A stretch of DNA of 64,000 bases from Niveibacterium terrae (GCF_048213115.1 NZ_CP172404.1:2480001-2544000); one strand, 5' to 3'. Numbered from the stretch's first letter, positions 27,533-36,729 are shown. The notes: generated from the sequence alone by a model not told the origin. Translations and numbers: made by a program.

Positions 27533-27980
27533 GAGACCTCCTGATTTGGTTCAGCCCTGAGGGCTGGGGTACAACGGTCGCCGGTCAGGCCGAACCCGGA
27601 GCCAGACTGCCAACAGGCAGTCGCCCCCGACATCTCATGCTCCAATGCGGGAACAGCGACCAGGAAAAGTAATGATACTGAGGCCAGTGCGATCAATGAA
27701 GCGCAACGCGCCACTGACTGCCTCGCCAATGAGATGGATCAATGCAGGGAATCCGGTGAACTGCCACGGCAGTCTTGAAATCCGCCCGACCGCCCGGCCT
27801 GCTTGCCCGCCACATCGGTCGAGAAGTGTCGGGCGATTTTACAGGCTTTGCTGCCCCTTTTGACACCCATATCCCAAGTTGTTGAAATTATTACAAAAAG
27901 TCAGTGAATATCTGCTGGCTCCGAACTTGCTTACAGGAATCTCGCGCCAACAAGGCGTTCACCCCCACTGGAGATTCTCG
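27533..27980. other. Divergent intergenic region between pntAA and the PEP-CTERM protease
   Basis: This 448-nt stretch must hold the pntAA promoter (minus strand) and the protease promoter. The right end contains a clear sigma-54 match (27916-27931) and an AT-rich segment around 27875-27910 that could take IHF or an activator. I see no gene in it. Confidence 0.6.
27916..27931 (+). promoter_or_regulatory. Sigma-54 (-24/-12) promoter of the PEP-CTERM protease
   Basis: TGGCTCCGAACTTGCT matches the RpoN consensus TGGCACGN4TTGCW, with GG and GC at the required 10-nt spacing and an intact TTGCT. It lies 49 nt before the ATG. Upstream is AT-rich, as expected for bending toward an enhancer-bound activator. 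Confidence 0.7.
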
Positions 27981-29093
27981 ATGACAGCACGCAGATTTCT
28001 TTCAGTCTTTGCCGCATTCGGACTTGCCGCCACCACGGCACAGGCCGGCACGACCAGCTTCGTCAGCACTCTGGGCGGCACCGTCAGCCCGACCATCGTC
28101 GCCGGCGCCCCCGTCGACGTTCCGACCGGTGCGGCGGATTCGCCGACCCAGCGCGTCGACGCGAACCTTCCCTCGTCGGCATTCTCCGGAGTCGTCAGCA
28201 TCCGCATCGATAACGCGGAAGGCGCCTTCATCTGCAGCGGCGCAGCGATCGACCGCTGGCATGTTCTGTCCGCGGGCCACTGCATCGACTCCGACGGAGG
28301 CGGCCATGCGCTGAACCTTGCCGATCCGACCAACAAGGTCACCGTCAACGTCAACGCGAACAATCCGTCCGGTCTCTATGCGAACGCGCAAAAGATCGCC
28401 GTCGACAAGATCTCGCTGAACCCGAACTACCAGGGTTTCGGCAATTGCCCGGCCGGCGTGAGCGGTTTCTGCGTCAATGACGACGTCGCCGTGCTGCGCC
28501 TGACCACGGCGCTCGGCGACGACGTGAAGACCTACAAGATCCATCAGGGCGAACTGCCGACGGGCTCGGTTCTGACCCTGGCCGGCTACGGCACGTCCGG
28601 CGACGGCTGGGACGGCTACTCCGTGGATCCGCGTTTCGGCGTCAAACGCGTCGGCTACAACGTCTATGAGTATTACGACGCCGACGACGAAACCGACTTC
28701 GCATCCGGTTCTGTGCCCGAGGTCTGGTATGCGGACTTCGACGGCATCGACGCCGACGGCTACGCGCACAACCCGTTCACCGATCTTTACGGCCTGCCTT
28801 CCGGAGACTCGCTGGGCAACCAGGCCGAGACGATCATCGGCGGAGGCGACTCGGGCGGTCCGTCCTTCGTCTATGTGAACGGCGAATACGAGCTGGTCGG
28901 CAACAACACCTTCAGCAGCCACAGCAACCGCTGGCCTTGGGCCAAGGGCGCTTTCGGCGACTACTTCGGTGGCGTCCTGCTCGACAGCTACCGCGGCTGG
29001 ATCGCCGAAGTCGCGGTTCCCGAACCCGGCTCTCTGGCGCTGGCCGCGCTGGGTCTGATGGGACTGGCAGGAATCCGTCGCCGCCGCAGTTGA
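27981..29093 (+). CDS. Secreted trypsin-like serine protease with PEP-CTERM sorting signal
   Basis: The 370-residue precursor has a signal peptide (cleavage likely after TAQA, residue 22) and an S1 (chymotrypsin) fold. The catalytic triad is His100 in LSAGHC, Asp168 in NDDVAVL and Ser291 in GGGDSGGPS. The last ~25 residues are a PEP-CTERM tag: VPEP, a hydrophobic helix and the end RRRRS, which an exosortase would recognise. The mature protease is therefore likely released or surface-processed. PEP-CTERM proteins are tied to exopolysaccharide and floc formation. The ATG at 27981 follows GGAGA; an earlier ATG would disrupt the signal peptide. Confidence 0.93.
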   Translation: MTARRFLSVFAAFGLAATTAQAGTTSFVSTLGGTVSPTIVAGAPVDVPTGAADSPTQRVDANLPSSAFSGVVSIRIDNAEGAFICSGAAIDRWHVLSAGHCIDSDGGGHALNLADPTNKVTVNVNANNPSGLYANAQKIAVDKISLNPNYQGFGNCPAGVSGFCVNDDVAVLRLTTALGDDVKTYKIHQGELPTGSVLTLAGYGTSGDGWDGYSVDPRFGVKRVGYNVYEYYDADDETDFASGSVPEVWYADFDGIDADGYAHNPFTDLYGLPSGDSLGNQAETIIGGGDSGGPSFVYVNGEYELVGNNTFSSHSNRWPWAKGAFGDYFGGVLLDSYRGWIAEVAVPEPGSLALAALGLMGLAGIRRRRS

Positions 29094-29105
29094 AGGCTGA
29101 CGCTC

Positions 29106-29142
29106 AAAAAAAACGCCCCTCTGCGAGGGGCGTTTTTTTATC
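29106..29142. terminator. Bidirectional terminator after the protease
   Basis: A-run, CGCCCCTC, short loop TGC, GAGGGGCG and a seven-T run. It serves the protease and the convergent phosphatase gene. Confidence 0.9.
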
Positions 29143-29145
29143 CAT

Positions 29146-29898
29146 TCAGTTTCCGTTCTCGACGAGGCGAACGATCGCCATCGAGATATTGTCCCCGGTT
29201 CCCCGCCCCCTGACCCGGGCCTGGTCGATCATCAGACGCGCCGCCTGACGCGCGGGCTGGGCATCGATCGCACGCGCCATCTCGCTGTCCGACAGATGCC
29301 CCCAGAGTCCGTCCGAGCAGAGCAGGAAAGCATCACCTCCACGCAGGCGGTCAGCGCAGCCGATATCGATACGCGGCTCGCGCTCGGCCCCCAGGCACGA
29401 GAGCAACAGGTTCTTGTGCGGATAGTACTCGGCCTCTTCGGCGCTGAGCTGCCCGGTCCGGACCAGTTCGGCGACCAGCGAATGATCGCCGCTCTTCGCC
29501 GCGACCTGACCCGAGCGGAAGTGATAGATCCGCGAATCCCCGCAGTGCGCCCAATGAACCCGCCCCGGCTGCATCATCAGCACGCAGGCCGTACTGTGCG
29601 GATCCTGTTCGCTGGTGAAGCGAGTGAGCTTGATCACGACGTGCGCATCTTCGATGATCGTGCGCAGCAGATCCTCGGGAGTCTCGGAAGACGGCGAATA
29701 AGCCTCGAAGTTCTGCTTGGCCCTGATGACGACCTGTTCGGCGGCCATCGCGCCGCCGCTGTGCCCGCCCATTCCGTCAGCGAGAACCGCGAGCAGAAGC
29801 TCGCGACGGGTCGGATGCTGGAACAGGCCGACGCGGTCTTGCTGTTCCTTGCGGTCCCCCTGGTGCATCGCTACGACGGTATCGACGGTAAGAGCCAT
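29146..29898 (-). CDS. PP2C-family Ser/Thr protein phosphatase
   Basis: The 250-residue protein shows the PPM/PP2C metal motifs: HQGDRKEQQDRVG (Asp site), LAVLADGMGGHSGG, WAHCGDSRIYHFR, DAFLLCSDGLWGHLSD and GTGDNISMAIVR. It hydrolyses phospho-Ser/Thr with Mn/Mg ions in the cytoplasm. There is no membrane or sensor domain. Only one Hanks-type kinase (6798-8162) appears in the window, so the two may work on common substrates, which is inference. Confidence 0.95.
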   Translation of the reverse strand: MALTVDTVVAMHQGDRKEQQDRVGLFQHPTRRELLLAVLADGMGGHSGGAMAAEQVVIRAKQNFEAYSPSSETPEDLLRTIIEDAHVVIKLTRFTSEQDPHSTACVLMMQPGRVHWAHCGDSRIYHFRSGQVAAKSGDHSLVAELVRTGQLSAEEAEYYPHKNLLLSCLGAEREPRIDIGCADRLRGGDAFLLCSDGLWGHLSDSEMARAIDAQPARQAARLMIDQARVRGRGTGDNISMAIVRLVENGN

Positions 29899-30078
29899 TA
29901 GTTTGTGCGATTTTGACGATTTTCACTATTCTAGCGGGGACACCCGCCCGAGTCATGAAGACTCTCTGCTCTCCGGGCACTTCTGCGCATCAATTCAGTC
30001 AATCAACGCTGCAAGCGGGAAGCGGATCGTTCAGACTTCGATACTGCCTGCACTTTTCTTCAAAATACAGGAAATACG

Positions 30079-30627
30079 ATGGGAAACCGCCTCTCTCGCA
30101 TCGCCACCCGAACCGGAGACGATGGCAGCACAGGCCTCGGTGATGGCAGCCGGACCACAAAGGACAGCCTGCGCATCGCTTCTCTCGGCGAAGTCGATGA
30201 ACTGAACTCGCTGCTCGGCGTTCTGCTCGCCGAAGCGCTGCCCGGCGAAATCTTCACCCTCGTCCGGCAGATCCAGAACGATCTCTTCGATCTAGGCGGC
30301 GAGCTCTCGATTCCCGGTCACAGCCTCGTCACAGCCACTCACCTGCTCAGACTGGACCAGGCTCTGGAACAGTTCAATGCGACTTTGCCTGCACTGCGGG
30401 AATTCATCCTCCCCGGGGGAGCGAGACCCGCAGCGCTAGCGCATCTGGCCCGGGCGGTCGCCCGCCGGGCCGAGCGCAGCATCGTCGCGCTGGCGCGGCA
30501 CGAGGCCGTCAAGGCTCCGGTCATTCAGTATCTAAACCGCTTGTCGGATCTGCTCTTTGTGCTCGGCCGGCAGCTCAATCGGGTCGGCGGAGGGACGGAC
30601 GTGCTCTGGACGCGGGAGGCGCAGTGA
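30079..30627 (+). CDS. Cob(I)alamin adenosyltransferase, PduO type
   Basis: The 182-residue protein has the family signature IATRTGDDGSTGLGDGSRTTK, LGEVDELNSLLGVLLAE, FDLGGELSIPG and LPGGARPAALAHLARAVARRAER. It transfers the adenosyl group of ATP to cob(I)alamin to make coenzyme B12. It stands alone between divergent genes. No cobalamin riboswitch could be recognised in the 180 nt before it. Confidence 0.95.
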   Translation: MGNRLSRIATRTGDDGSTGLGDGSRTTKDSLRIASLGEVDELNSLLGVLLAEALPGEIFTLVRQIQNDLFDLGGELSIPGHSLVTATHLLRLDQALEQFNATLPALREFILPGGARPAALAHLARAVARRAERSIVALARHEAVKAPVIQYLNRLSDLLFVLGRQLNRVGGGTDVLWTREAQ

Positions 30628-30634
30628 AGAGGGT

Positions 30635-30913
30635 TCAGCGTTTGCGCGTCGGCAGCTGGACGAAGACTTCACCCTGCTTGACCATGCCCAGGTCATAGCG
30701 CGCTCTCTCCTCGATCGCGTCGTACCCGGTCTTCAAGTCGCGCACTTCAGCGTCCATACCGGCATTGCGGACTTCGAGCTTCGCATTGACTTCGCGCTGG
30801 GAGCGAAGCTGCTGATCGAGCTGACGCACGGTCCCCCAGCTCCCCTTCCCCATCCAGAGCGGATATTGAAGAGCTGCGAGCAATAGGGCGAGGATAAGCG
30901 TGGGCCACTTCAT
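30635..30913 (-). CDS. ftsB: Cell division protein FtsB
   Basis: From the ATG at 30913 the protein is 92 residues: a short cytoplasmic end, one membrane helix (LILALLLAALQYPLWMG), a coiled-coil (LDQQLRSQREVNAKLEVRN) and a conserved tail IEERARYDLGMVKQGE. It links FtsL and FtsQ in the divisome. It follows eno on the same strand, a standard proteobacterial order, with a terminator between them. Confidence 0.94.
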   Translation of the reverse strand: MKWPTLILALLLAALQYPLWMGKGSWGTVRQLDQQLRSQREVNAKLEVRNAGMDAEVRDLKTGYDAIEERARYDLGMVKQGEVFVQLPTRKR

Positions 30914-30978
30914 GGACGGGGTTGCCAATACATGGCTTAACCTGAAGGTAAGCGCTGGATTCTAATGCAGAACCCAGA

Positions 30979-31004
30979 AAAAAGGGCCGCAGCGCGGCCC
31001 TTTC
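30979..31004 (-). terminator. Terminator between eno and ftsB
   Basis: Read on the minus strand, GGGCCGC, loop GCT, GCGGCCC are followed by TTTTTTC, just past the eno stop. ftsB downstream probably depends on readthrough or its own promoter. Confidence 0.8.
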
Positions 31005-31041
31005 CTGTCTTCCCTCCCGAAGGAGGGAGGAAACCTGGCGA

Positions 31042-32331
31042 TCAGCGATTGCGCAGGTTGTAGAAGGTCTCACGACCCGGGTAGAACGCGATGTCGCCCA
31101 GATCTTCTTCGATGCGAAGGAGCTGGTTGTACTTGGAGATACGGTCGGAACGCGACAGCGAACCGGTCTTGATCTGACCCGCGTTCAGACCGACAGCGAT
31201 GTCGGCGATCGTCGAATCTTCGGTTTCGCCCGAACGGTGCGAGATCACGGCGGTGTAACCGGCGCGCTTGGCCATTTCGACGGCGGCGAAGGTTTCCGAC
31301 AGCGTACCGATCTGGTTGACCTTGATCAGGATCGAGTTGCAGATGCCCTTGTCGATGCCTTCCTTCAGGATCTTCGTGTTGGTCACGAACAGGTCGTCAC
31401 CGACCAGCTGAACCTTCTTGCCCAGACGATCGGTCAGGATCTTCCAGCCTTCCCAGTCGCCTTCGGCCATGCCGTCTTCGATCGAAACGATCGGGAACTT
31501 GGCAACCAGGGCTTCGAGGAAATCGACCTTTTCGACCGCGGTGAAGGACTTCTTTTCACCGACGAGTTCGTACTTGCCGTTCTTGTAGTACTCGGAAGCG
31601 GCGCAGTCCAGACCCAGCAGAACGTCCTTGCCCGGAACATAGCCGGCAGCTTCGATCGCTTCGATGATCAGGCTCAGAGCTTCTTCGGCACCCGCGACGT
31701 TCGGGGCAAAGCCGCCTTCGTCACCAACGGAGGTCGGGAAACCCTTCTTGTTCAGAATCTTGGCCAGGTTGTGGAAGACTTCGGCGCCGGTGCGCAGAGC
31801 TTCGCGGAAGGTCGGAGCACCCACCGGCAGGATCATGCATTCCTGGAAGTCCAGGCTGTTGTTGGCGTGAGCACCACCGTTGATGATGTTCATCATCGGA
31901 ACCGGCAGGCTCATCGGGCCCGAACCACCGAAGTAGCGATACAGCGGCAGGCCGGCTTCTTCAGCGGCAGCCTTGGCGACAGCCATCGAGACGGCCAGCA
32001 GCGCGTTGGCGCCCAGGCGGCTCTTGTTTTCGGTACCGTCGAGGTCGATCATCGTCTTGTCGATGAACGCCTGTTCTTCAGCATCCAGACCGACCAGCGC
32101 TTCGCAGATTTCGGTATTGATGTTTTCAACGGCCTTCAGAACGCCCTTGCCCAGATAGCGAGCCTTGTCGCCATCGCGCAGTTCGATCGCTTCACGCGAA
32201 CCGGTCGAAGCGCCGGACGGAACCGCGGCACGGCCCAGAACGCCGGACTCAAGCAGAACGTCGGCTTCAACGGTCGGGTTTCCGCGCGAATCCAGAATTT
32301 CGCGGGCAACGACATCAACGATTGCACTCAT
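31042..32331 (-). CDS. eno: Enolase
   Basis: A normal 429-residue enolase: VVAREILDSRGNPTVEAD, VPSGASTGSREAIELRD, GGAHANNSLDFQECMILPVG, SIEDGMAEGDWEGW, VGDDLFVTN, and the signature ILIKVNQIGTLSETF with SHRSGETEDSTIADIAVG. It converts 2-phosphoglycerate to phosphoenolpyruvate and in proteobacteria also sits in the RNA degradosome. It lies 185 nt after kdsA, which uses its product, phosphoenolpyruvate. Confidence 0.99.
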   Translation of the reverse strand: MSAIVDVVAREILDSRGNPTVEADVLLESGVLGRAAVPSGASTGSREAIELRDGDKARYLGKGVLKAVENINTEICEALVGLDAEEQAFIDKTMIDLDGTENKSRLGANALLAVSMAVAKAAAEEAGLPLYRYFGGSGPMSLPVPMMNIINGGAHANNSLDFQECMILPVGAPTFREALRTGAEVFHNLAKILNKKGFPTSVGDEGGFAPNVAGAEEALSLIIEAIEAAGYVPGKDVLLGLDCAASEYYKNGKYELVGEKKSFTAVEKVDFLEALVAKFPIVSIEDGMAEGDWEGWKILTDRLGKKVQLVGDDLFVTNTKILKEGIDKGICNSILIKVNQIGTLSETFAAVEMAKRAGYTAVISHRSGETEDSTIADIAVGLNAGQIKTGSLSRSDRISKYNQLLRIEEDLGDIAFYPGRETFYNLRNR

Positions 32332-32516
32332 GTTGGTTTCCCTTTTTTTCGATGAAAACTATGCCTCGGCGAGGCACGCCTTTCGGATACCTTTGACGGG
32401 GGAGCGTCTCTGGCTGCTTATTAAACTTTCCAAGTGTATCTGAGGCCACATGTCAGCATTTTGACCATGCGCAGACATCGACACTCGGAGGCGGCAAAAG
32501 CCCCGCCGCCTTCGCC

Positions 32517-33356
32517 TCAGAGGCTTGTTTCGATGAAGCCCTGGCGCTTGACCAGCGCATCGATTTCCCTGAGCGTGATCAGCAATTCTTCCATCCGCCC
32601 CAGAGGCCACGCGTTCGGGCCATCGGAGAGCGCCTTGTCCGGATCCGGATGAGTCTCCATGAAGAGACCCGAAATCCCGGTCGCAACCGCCGCCCGCGCC
32701 AGAACCGGAACGTGCTCGCGCTGGCCGCCGCTCTTCTCGCCCTGCCCCCCGGGGAGCTGGACCGAATGCGTCGCATCGAAGACGACCGGGCAGCCGGTCT
32801 CGCGCATGATCGCCAGCGAGCGCATGTCGGAGACCAGGTTGTTGTAGCCGAACGAAGCGCCGCGTTCGCAGACCATGATCGAATCCGCGCCACCGGCCGC
32901 TTCGCGTGCCTTGGCAACGACGTGCTTCATGTCGGAAGGGGCGAGGAACTGGCCCTTCTTGATGTTCACGGGTTTGCCGCAGGCCGCGACCGCGTGGATG
33001 AAGTCGGTCTGCCGGCACAGAAAGGCCGGAGTCTGCAGCACATCGACGTACTTCGCGACGACCGGAACTTCCTCGGTCGTATGCACATCGGTGAGAACCG
33101 GCACGCCGACTGTCTCGCGCACTTCGGCGAGGATTTCCAGGCCTTCCATCATGCCGAGCCCGCGGAAGCTCTTGCCCGAGCTGCGGTTGGCCTTGTCGAA
33201 GGAAGACTTGTAGATGAAGGGAATTCCCAGGCGGGTCGTGATTTCCTTGAGTTCGGTCGCGGTCTCGAGCGCCAGCTGGCGGGACTCGATCACGCAGGGA
33301 CCCGCGATCAGGAAGAAGGGTTTGTCGAGGCCGACGTCAAAGCCACAGAGTTTCAT
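32517..33356 (-). CDS. kdsA: 2-dehydro-3-deoxyphosphooctonate aldolase (KDO-8-P synthase)
   Basis: From ATG 33356 (MKLCGFDVGLDKPFFLIAGP) the protein is 279 residues, the usual length. It has YKSSFDKANRSSGKSFRGLG, LTDVHTTEEV, DVLQTPAFLCRQTDFI, KKGQFLAP and ERGASFGYNNLVSDMRSL. It condenses phosphoenolpyruvate with arabinose-5-phosphate for lipopolysaccharide, confirming a Gram-negative host. It follows pyrG by 80 nt. Confidence 0.98.
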   Translation of the reverse strand: MKLCGFDVGLDKPFFLIAGPCVIESRQLALETATELKEITTRLGIPFIYKSSFDKANRSSGKSFRGLGMMEGLEILAEVRETVGVPVLTDVHTTEEVPVVAKYVDVLQTPAFLCRQTDFIHAVAACGKPVNIKKGQFLAPSDMKHVVAKAREAAGGADSIMVCERGASFGYNNLVSDMRSLAIMRETGCPVVFDATHSVQLPGGQGEKSGGQREHVPVLARAAVATGISGLFMETHPDPDKALSDGPNAWPLGRMEELLITLREIDALVKRQGFIETSL

Positions 33357-33436
33357 GGGAATTCCTCGGTCAAACCTTCGCCCGCACAAAGCGGGCGAAG
33401 GGTGGATGGAGGGCCAATGCGACGGCCCCTGAATGG

Positions 33437-35068
33437 CTACTTCTTCGCGCCTTCGCGCCGCTCGATCGCCGCGCGAACGTAGGAAGTGAAGAGCGGATGG
33501 CCCTGACGCGGGTTCGACGTGAACTCGGGATGGAACTGCACGCCGACGAACCACGGATGATCGGGCAACTCAACGATCTCGCAGAGGTTTTCCTTGGGCG
33601 TGCGCGCCGAGACGACGAGACCGGCCGCTTCGAGCTGATCGACGTAGCGGTTATTGACCTCATAGCGGTGACGGTGACGCTCGTTGACCTCGGTCCCATA
33701 GATCGAAGCCGCCAGCGTGCCGGGTTTGACCGGGCAGCGCTGGGCGCCCAGGCGCATCGTGCCGCCCAGGTCCGACTCGGCGTCGCGGTGTTCGACATTG
33801 CCGCTGCGGTCCAGCCATTCGCTGATCAGGCCGACGATGCGGTGCGGCGATTCAGGATCGAACTCGCTGCTGTTCGCGCCTTCGAGCCCGGCCATGTGGC
33901 GGGCGAACTCGATCACGGCGAGCTGCATGCCCAGACAGATGCCCAGATAGGGAATCTTGTTCTCTCGGGCATAGCGGATCGCCGCGATCTTGCCTTCGGT
34001 GCCGCGGCGGCCGAAGCCCCCGGGGACCAGGATCGCGTCGACGCCTTCGAGCTGGGCCGTTCCATCCTTCTCGACCTGTTCGGAATCGACGAAGTGGATA
34101 TTGACCCGGCTGCGGGTATGGATGCCCGCATGGCGCAGCGCTTCGGTCAGCGACTTGTAGGACTCGGTCAGATCGACATACTTGCCGACGAACGCGATGT
34201 CGATCGTGTGATCCGGATTTTCCTGGGCTTCGATCAGGTTGTCCCACAGCGACAGATCCGCGGCGCGAGCCAGGATGTTCAGCTTGTGACAGACGATCTC
34301 GTCGAGCATCTGGCCGTGCAGCATGGCCGGAATCTTGTAGATCGAGTCGGCATCCAGAACTTCGATGACCGCTTCCGGGACCACGTTGCAGAACAGAGCG
34401 ATCTTGCGCCGCTCATCGACCGGAATCTCGCGATCCGAACGACACAGCAGCACGTCGGGCTGAATACCGATCTCGCGCAGCTCCTTGACCGAGTGCTGGG
34501 TCGGCTTGGTCTTGAGCTCGCCAGCGGTCGCGATGTAGGGCAGCAGCGTCAGATGCATGAAGCAGGTGTTGTTACGACCTTCTTCAATGCCCATCTGGCG
34601 GATCGCTTCGAGGAAAGGCAGCGACTCGATGTCGCCAACCGTGCCCCCGACTTCGATGATCGCAACGTCGGCACCTTCGGCGCCGCGCTTGATGTAGCGC
34701 TTGATTTCGTCGGTGATGTGCGGAATGACCTGGACGGTCTTGCCCAGATATTCGCCTCGCCGCTCCTTCTTGATCACGGCGTCATAGATCTGGCCGGTCG
34801 TGAAGTTGTTGCGCTTGGACATCTTGGCGCTGGTGAAGCGCTCGTAATGGCCGAGATCGAGGTCGGTTTCCGCGCCATCGTCGGTAACGAAGACTTCCCC
34901 GTGCTGAAAGGGGCTCATCGTGCCGGGATCGACGTTGATGTAGGGATCGAGCTTGAGGTGGGTGATGCGAAGGCCACGCGATTCGAGAATGGCCCCAAGT
35001 GAAGCAGCAGCGATGCCCTTGCCTAGCGAGGACACAACGCCGCCCGTGACAAAGACGTACTTGGTCAT
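33437..35068 (-). CDS. pyrG: CTP synthase
   Basis: From ATG 35068 (MTKYVFVTGGVVSSLGKG) the protein is 543 residues. The N-terminal amidoligase half has KIDPYINVDPGTMSPFQHGEV-type sequence (here LKLDPYINV) and IEVGGTVGDIES. The C-terminal class I glutaminase has the oxyanion loop ILVPGGFGRRG, the nucleophile in YLGICLGMQ, and the His/Glu pair near VQFHPEFTS. It makes CTP from UTP. A start further upstream would add an unlikely N-terminus. Confidence 0.99.
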   Translation of the reverse strand: MTKYVFVTGGVVSSLGKGIAAASLGAILESRGLRITHLKLDPYINVDPGTMSPFQHGEVFVTDDGAETDLDLGHYERFTSAKMSKRNNFTTGQIYDAVIKKERRGEYLGKTVQVIPHITDEIKRYIKRGAEGADVAIIEVGGTVGDIESLPFLEAIRQMGIEEGRNNTCFMHLTLLPYIATAGELKTKPTQHSVKELREIGIQPDVLLCRSDREIPVDERRKIALFCNVVPEAVIEVLDADSIYKIPAMLHGQMLDEIVCHKLNILARAADLSLWDNLIEAQENPDHTIDIAFVGKYVDLTESYKSLTEALRHAGIHTRSRVNIHFVDSEQVEKDGTAQLEGVDAILVPGGFGRRGTEGKIAAIRYARENKIPYLGICLGMQLAVIEFARHMAGLEGANSSEFDPESPHRIVGLISEWLDRSGNVEHRDAESDLGGTMRLGAQRCPVKPGTLAASIYGTEVNERHRHRYEVNNRYVDQLEAAGLVVSARTPKENLCEIVELPDHPWFVGVQFHPEFTSNPRQGHPLFTSYVRAAIERREGAKK

Positions 35069-35431
35069 GACGGAACGGGATGCTGGTAAAACGAGAGGAT
35101 AGCGCAAACGCGGGTTTCAATCCAGCGCCGCGACACCCGGCGAGGCAGCGGAGCGCGGGCAAGCTGCGTCTTTTCCCCGTGCTCCACGCCAAGGATTCGC
35201 CCCCCGCCAGCAGGGCCGACAGGCGGACTGTCGGTTTTCTTTACCCTCCGCCCCCGTCTTCTCGCCAGAAATGCGCGCGCTTTTTCTTTTTGCATTTCCA
35301 ATCAAGGGCTTGAAAAACCTCCGCAGTACTGGCACGAGCAATGCTAGGCATTCAAGCTAGCCTCGTCCGCTCTTTTTTCGGTCATCGCAATTCATTTCCC
35401 GACAGCCCGGTTCAATCAAATGGAGAAAAGA
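35069..35431. other. Divergent intergenic region between pyrG and the PEP-CTERM-like gene
   Basis: A 363-nt stretch with no supported gene. It should contain the pyrG promoter on the minus strand, and it holds a sigma-54 match at 35330-35345 facing the plus-strand gene. Confidence 0.6.
35330..35345 (+). promoter_or_regulatory. Sigma-54 (-24/-12) promoter of the PEP-CTERM-like gene
   Basis: TGGCACGAGCAATGCT carries a perfect TGGCACG -24 block and GC at the exact -12 spacing; only the first T of TTGCT differs (ATGCT). It lies 86 nt before the preferred ATG. Confidence 0.65.
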
Positions 35432-36148
35432 ATGAATTTCTCGAATTTGAAGACTTATTGTTCGGCATTGCTTCTGGGCTTGTTCCTGATGAGCGCGGAT
35501 GCCTGCGCTAAGCCCATACGGATATGGAACCCCTCAGGCGGAACCGTTTCTTTCTGGTGGACCGCGGAGAGCAAACCCATCGGCGACCCCGGCGAACCGA
35601 GGAAAAACGACACCGACAAGGGAAGATGGGAAAACTTCGGAGAGCCGCCTTCCGACGCGACGGACTGGGAAGCCTGGTACGCAGACAAGCAGGGGAAAAC
35701 AGGCGCGAATTTCGGAGCAAATCTGGTCAAGAATCCGGACGGCAGCTGGAAGTGGAAAGCATTCGGGAAATACCCGCCGTTTGACGACTTCTGCCTGAAG
35801 ATTCCGGACATGATCTTCATCCCGTCGTCCCCGCTGAGCACCTTATACACGGCCATCAACCTGGAAATATACGCATCAAACAATCCGTGGCCTTCGATCT
35901 ACGCGGGAGACACCGTGATGATCACGGACGGAACGATACCGGGGCCGGCGGGAATCTACTGGAGCACGACACCATTCACGATCGACCTCACGTCGGGCAG
36001 CGGATTCTCCGGAACACCCTATACGGGATATGCCGTATCGATCGGCGATACGGCAATTGCCGAGACCCCCACAATCGCACTGGTTCTGATCGGAATCTTC
36101 AGCTTGCTCGCCGCGCCTTCGTTTCGCGAAAGGGCAAAAGAGGTTTGA
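35432..36148 (+). CDS. Secreted protein with PEP-CTERM-like C-terminus
   Basis: The preferred start at 35432 gives 238 residues and follows a GGAG site that lies inside the alternative upstream start. It has a signal peptide (SALLLGLFLMSADACA) and a Trp/Gly/Pro/Asp-rich mature part with IWNPSGGTVSFWW. The C-terminus reads IAETPT, a hydrophobic helix ALVLIGIFSLLAAP and the basic end RERAKEV, the three-part plan of an exosortase tag although PEP itself is replaced by ETP. Function of the mature part is unknown. Confidence 0.65.
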   Translation: MNFSNLKTYCSALLLGLFLMSADACAKPIRIWNPSGGTVSFWWTAESKPIGDPGEPRKNDTDKGRWENFGEPPSDATDWEAWYADKQGKTGANFGANLVKNPDGSWKWKAFGKYPPFDDFCLKIPDMIFIPSSPLSTLYTAINLEIYASNNPWPSIYAGDTVMITDGTIPGPAGIYWSTTPFTIDLTSGSGFSGTPYTGYAVSIGDTAIAETPTIALVLIGIFSLLAAPSFRERAKEV

Positions 36149-36298
36149 TCGACAAAGGCCGAATTGACTTCCGGCTCGCCAATTTTCCGGACGGATCCTC
36201 TGGACGCGCATGACGTCGTGATCTACGTTGGATGAGTATTCCAAATAGCTAAGCCGCCTGCGCAAATATCTGGGCTGCGCGGCAGGCGCCCCATGCCT

Positions 36299-36318
36299 CG
36301 CGCCGGGCTTCCGGCGCG
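36299..36318. repeat. GC hairpin in the leader of the eCIS operon
   Basis: CGCGCCGG and CCGGCGCG pair perfectly around a GCTT loop, 37 nt before the first eCIS start codon and before its AGGAGG site. It could terminate upstream transcripts or influence leader folding. Confidence 0.6.
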
Positions 36319-36354
36319 GCGCATCCTCTCCCCGCCAAGCTCCAGGAGGTCTCC

Positions 36355-36729
36355 GTGAGCACCGAAAAACTCGTCATAGCCGCCCGCCTGAACATCCCGA
36401 ACGGCCCCGAACTCTCGCTCGACACCGAAATACCGGTCAGCGGCTACGGAAAGTTCTGCGCGCTGATCGCGGCCGGAGCGGTCGATTTTGCTCTGCCCCT
36501 GCCCTGGGCCCAGTCGCTCGCGCCGCAGTTCCTCGCGATCAAGGCTACCCGTCAGGGGCTCAGCTACAAGCTCAATGACGCCGCCAGCACCGAGACCTAC
36601 CTGGTGGATGGCCCTCACCTGCTGTTCGGTTCGGGGGCGCTAGGCCTGCTTGGCGCCCACCCCGTAACGCTCTATTTCACGAACGGCGGCACCACCGACA
36701 TCGCCGTCGAAGTCCTGATCGGCGGCTGA
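36355..36729 (+). CDS. eCIS-associated protein of unknown function (first gene of cluster)
   Basis: The 124-residue protein starts at GTG 36355, five nt after a perfect AGGAGG. It is predicted all-beta (KLVIAARLNIPNGPELSLD; TLYFTNGGTTDIAVEVLIGG) with a central helix-poor stretch and no signal peptide. It opens the operon and lies 27 nt before the sheath gene. I recall small beta-rich proteins of this type ahead of sheath genes in eCIS loci but cannot name a role. A structural accessory of the particle is the simplest reading. Confidence 0.7.
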   Translation: MSTEKLVIAARLNIPNGPELSLDTEIPVSGYGKFCALIAAGAVDFALPLPWAQSLAPQFLAIKATRQGLSYKLNDAASTETYLVDGPHLLFGSGALGLLGAHPVTLYFTNGGTTDIAVEVLIGG

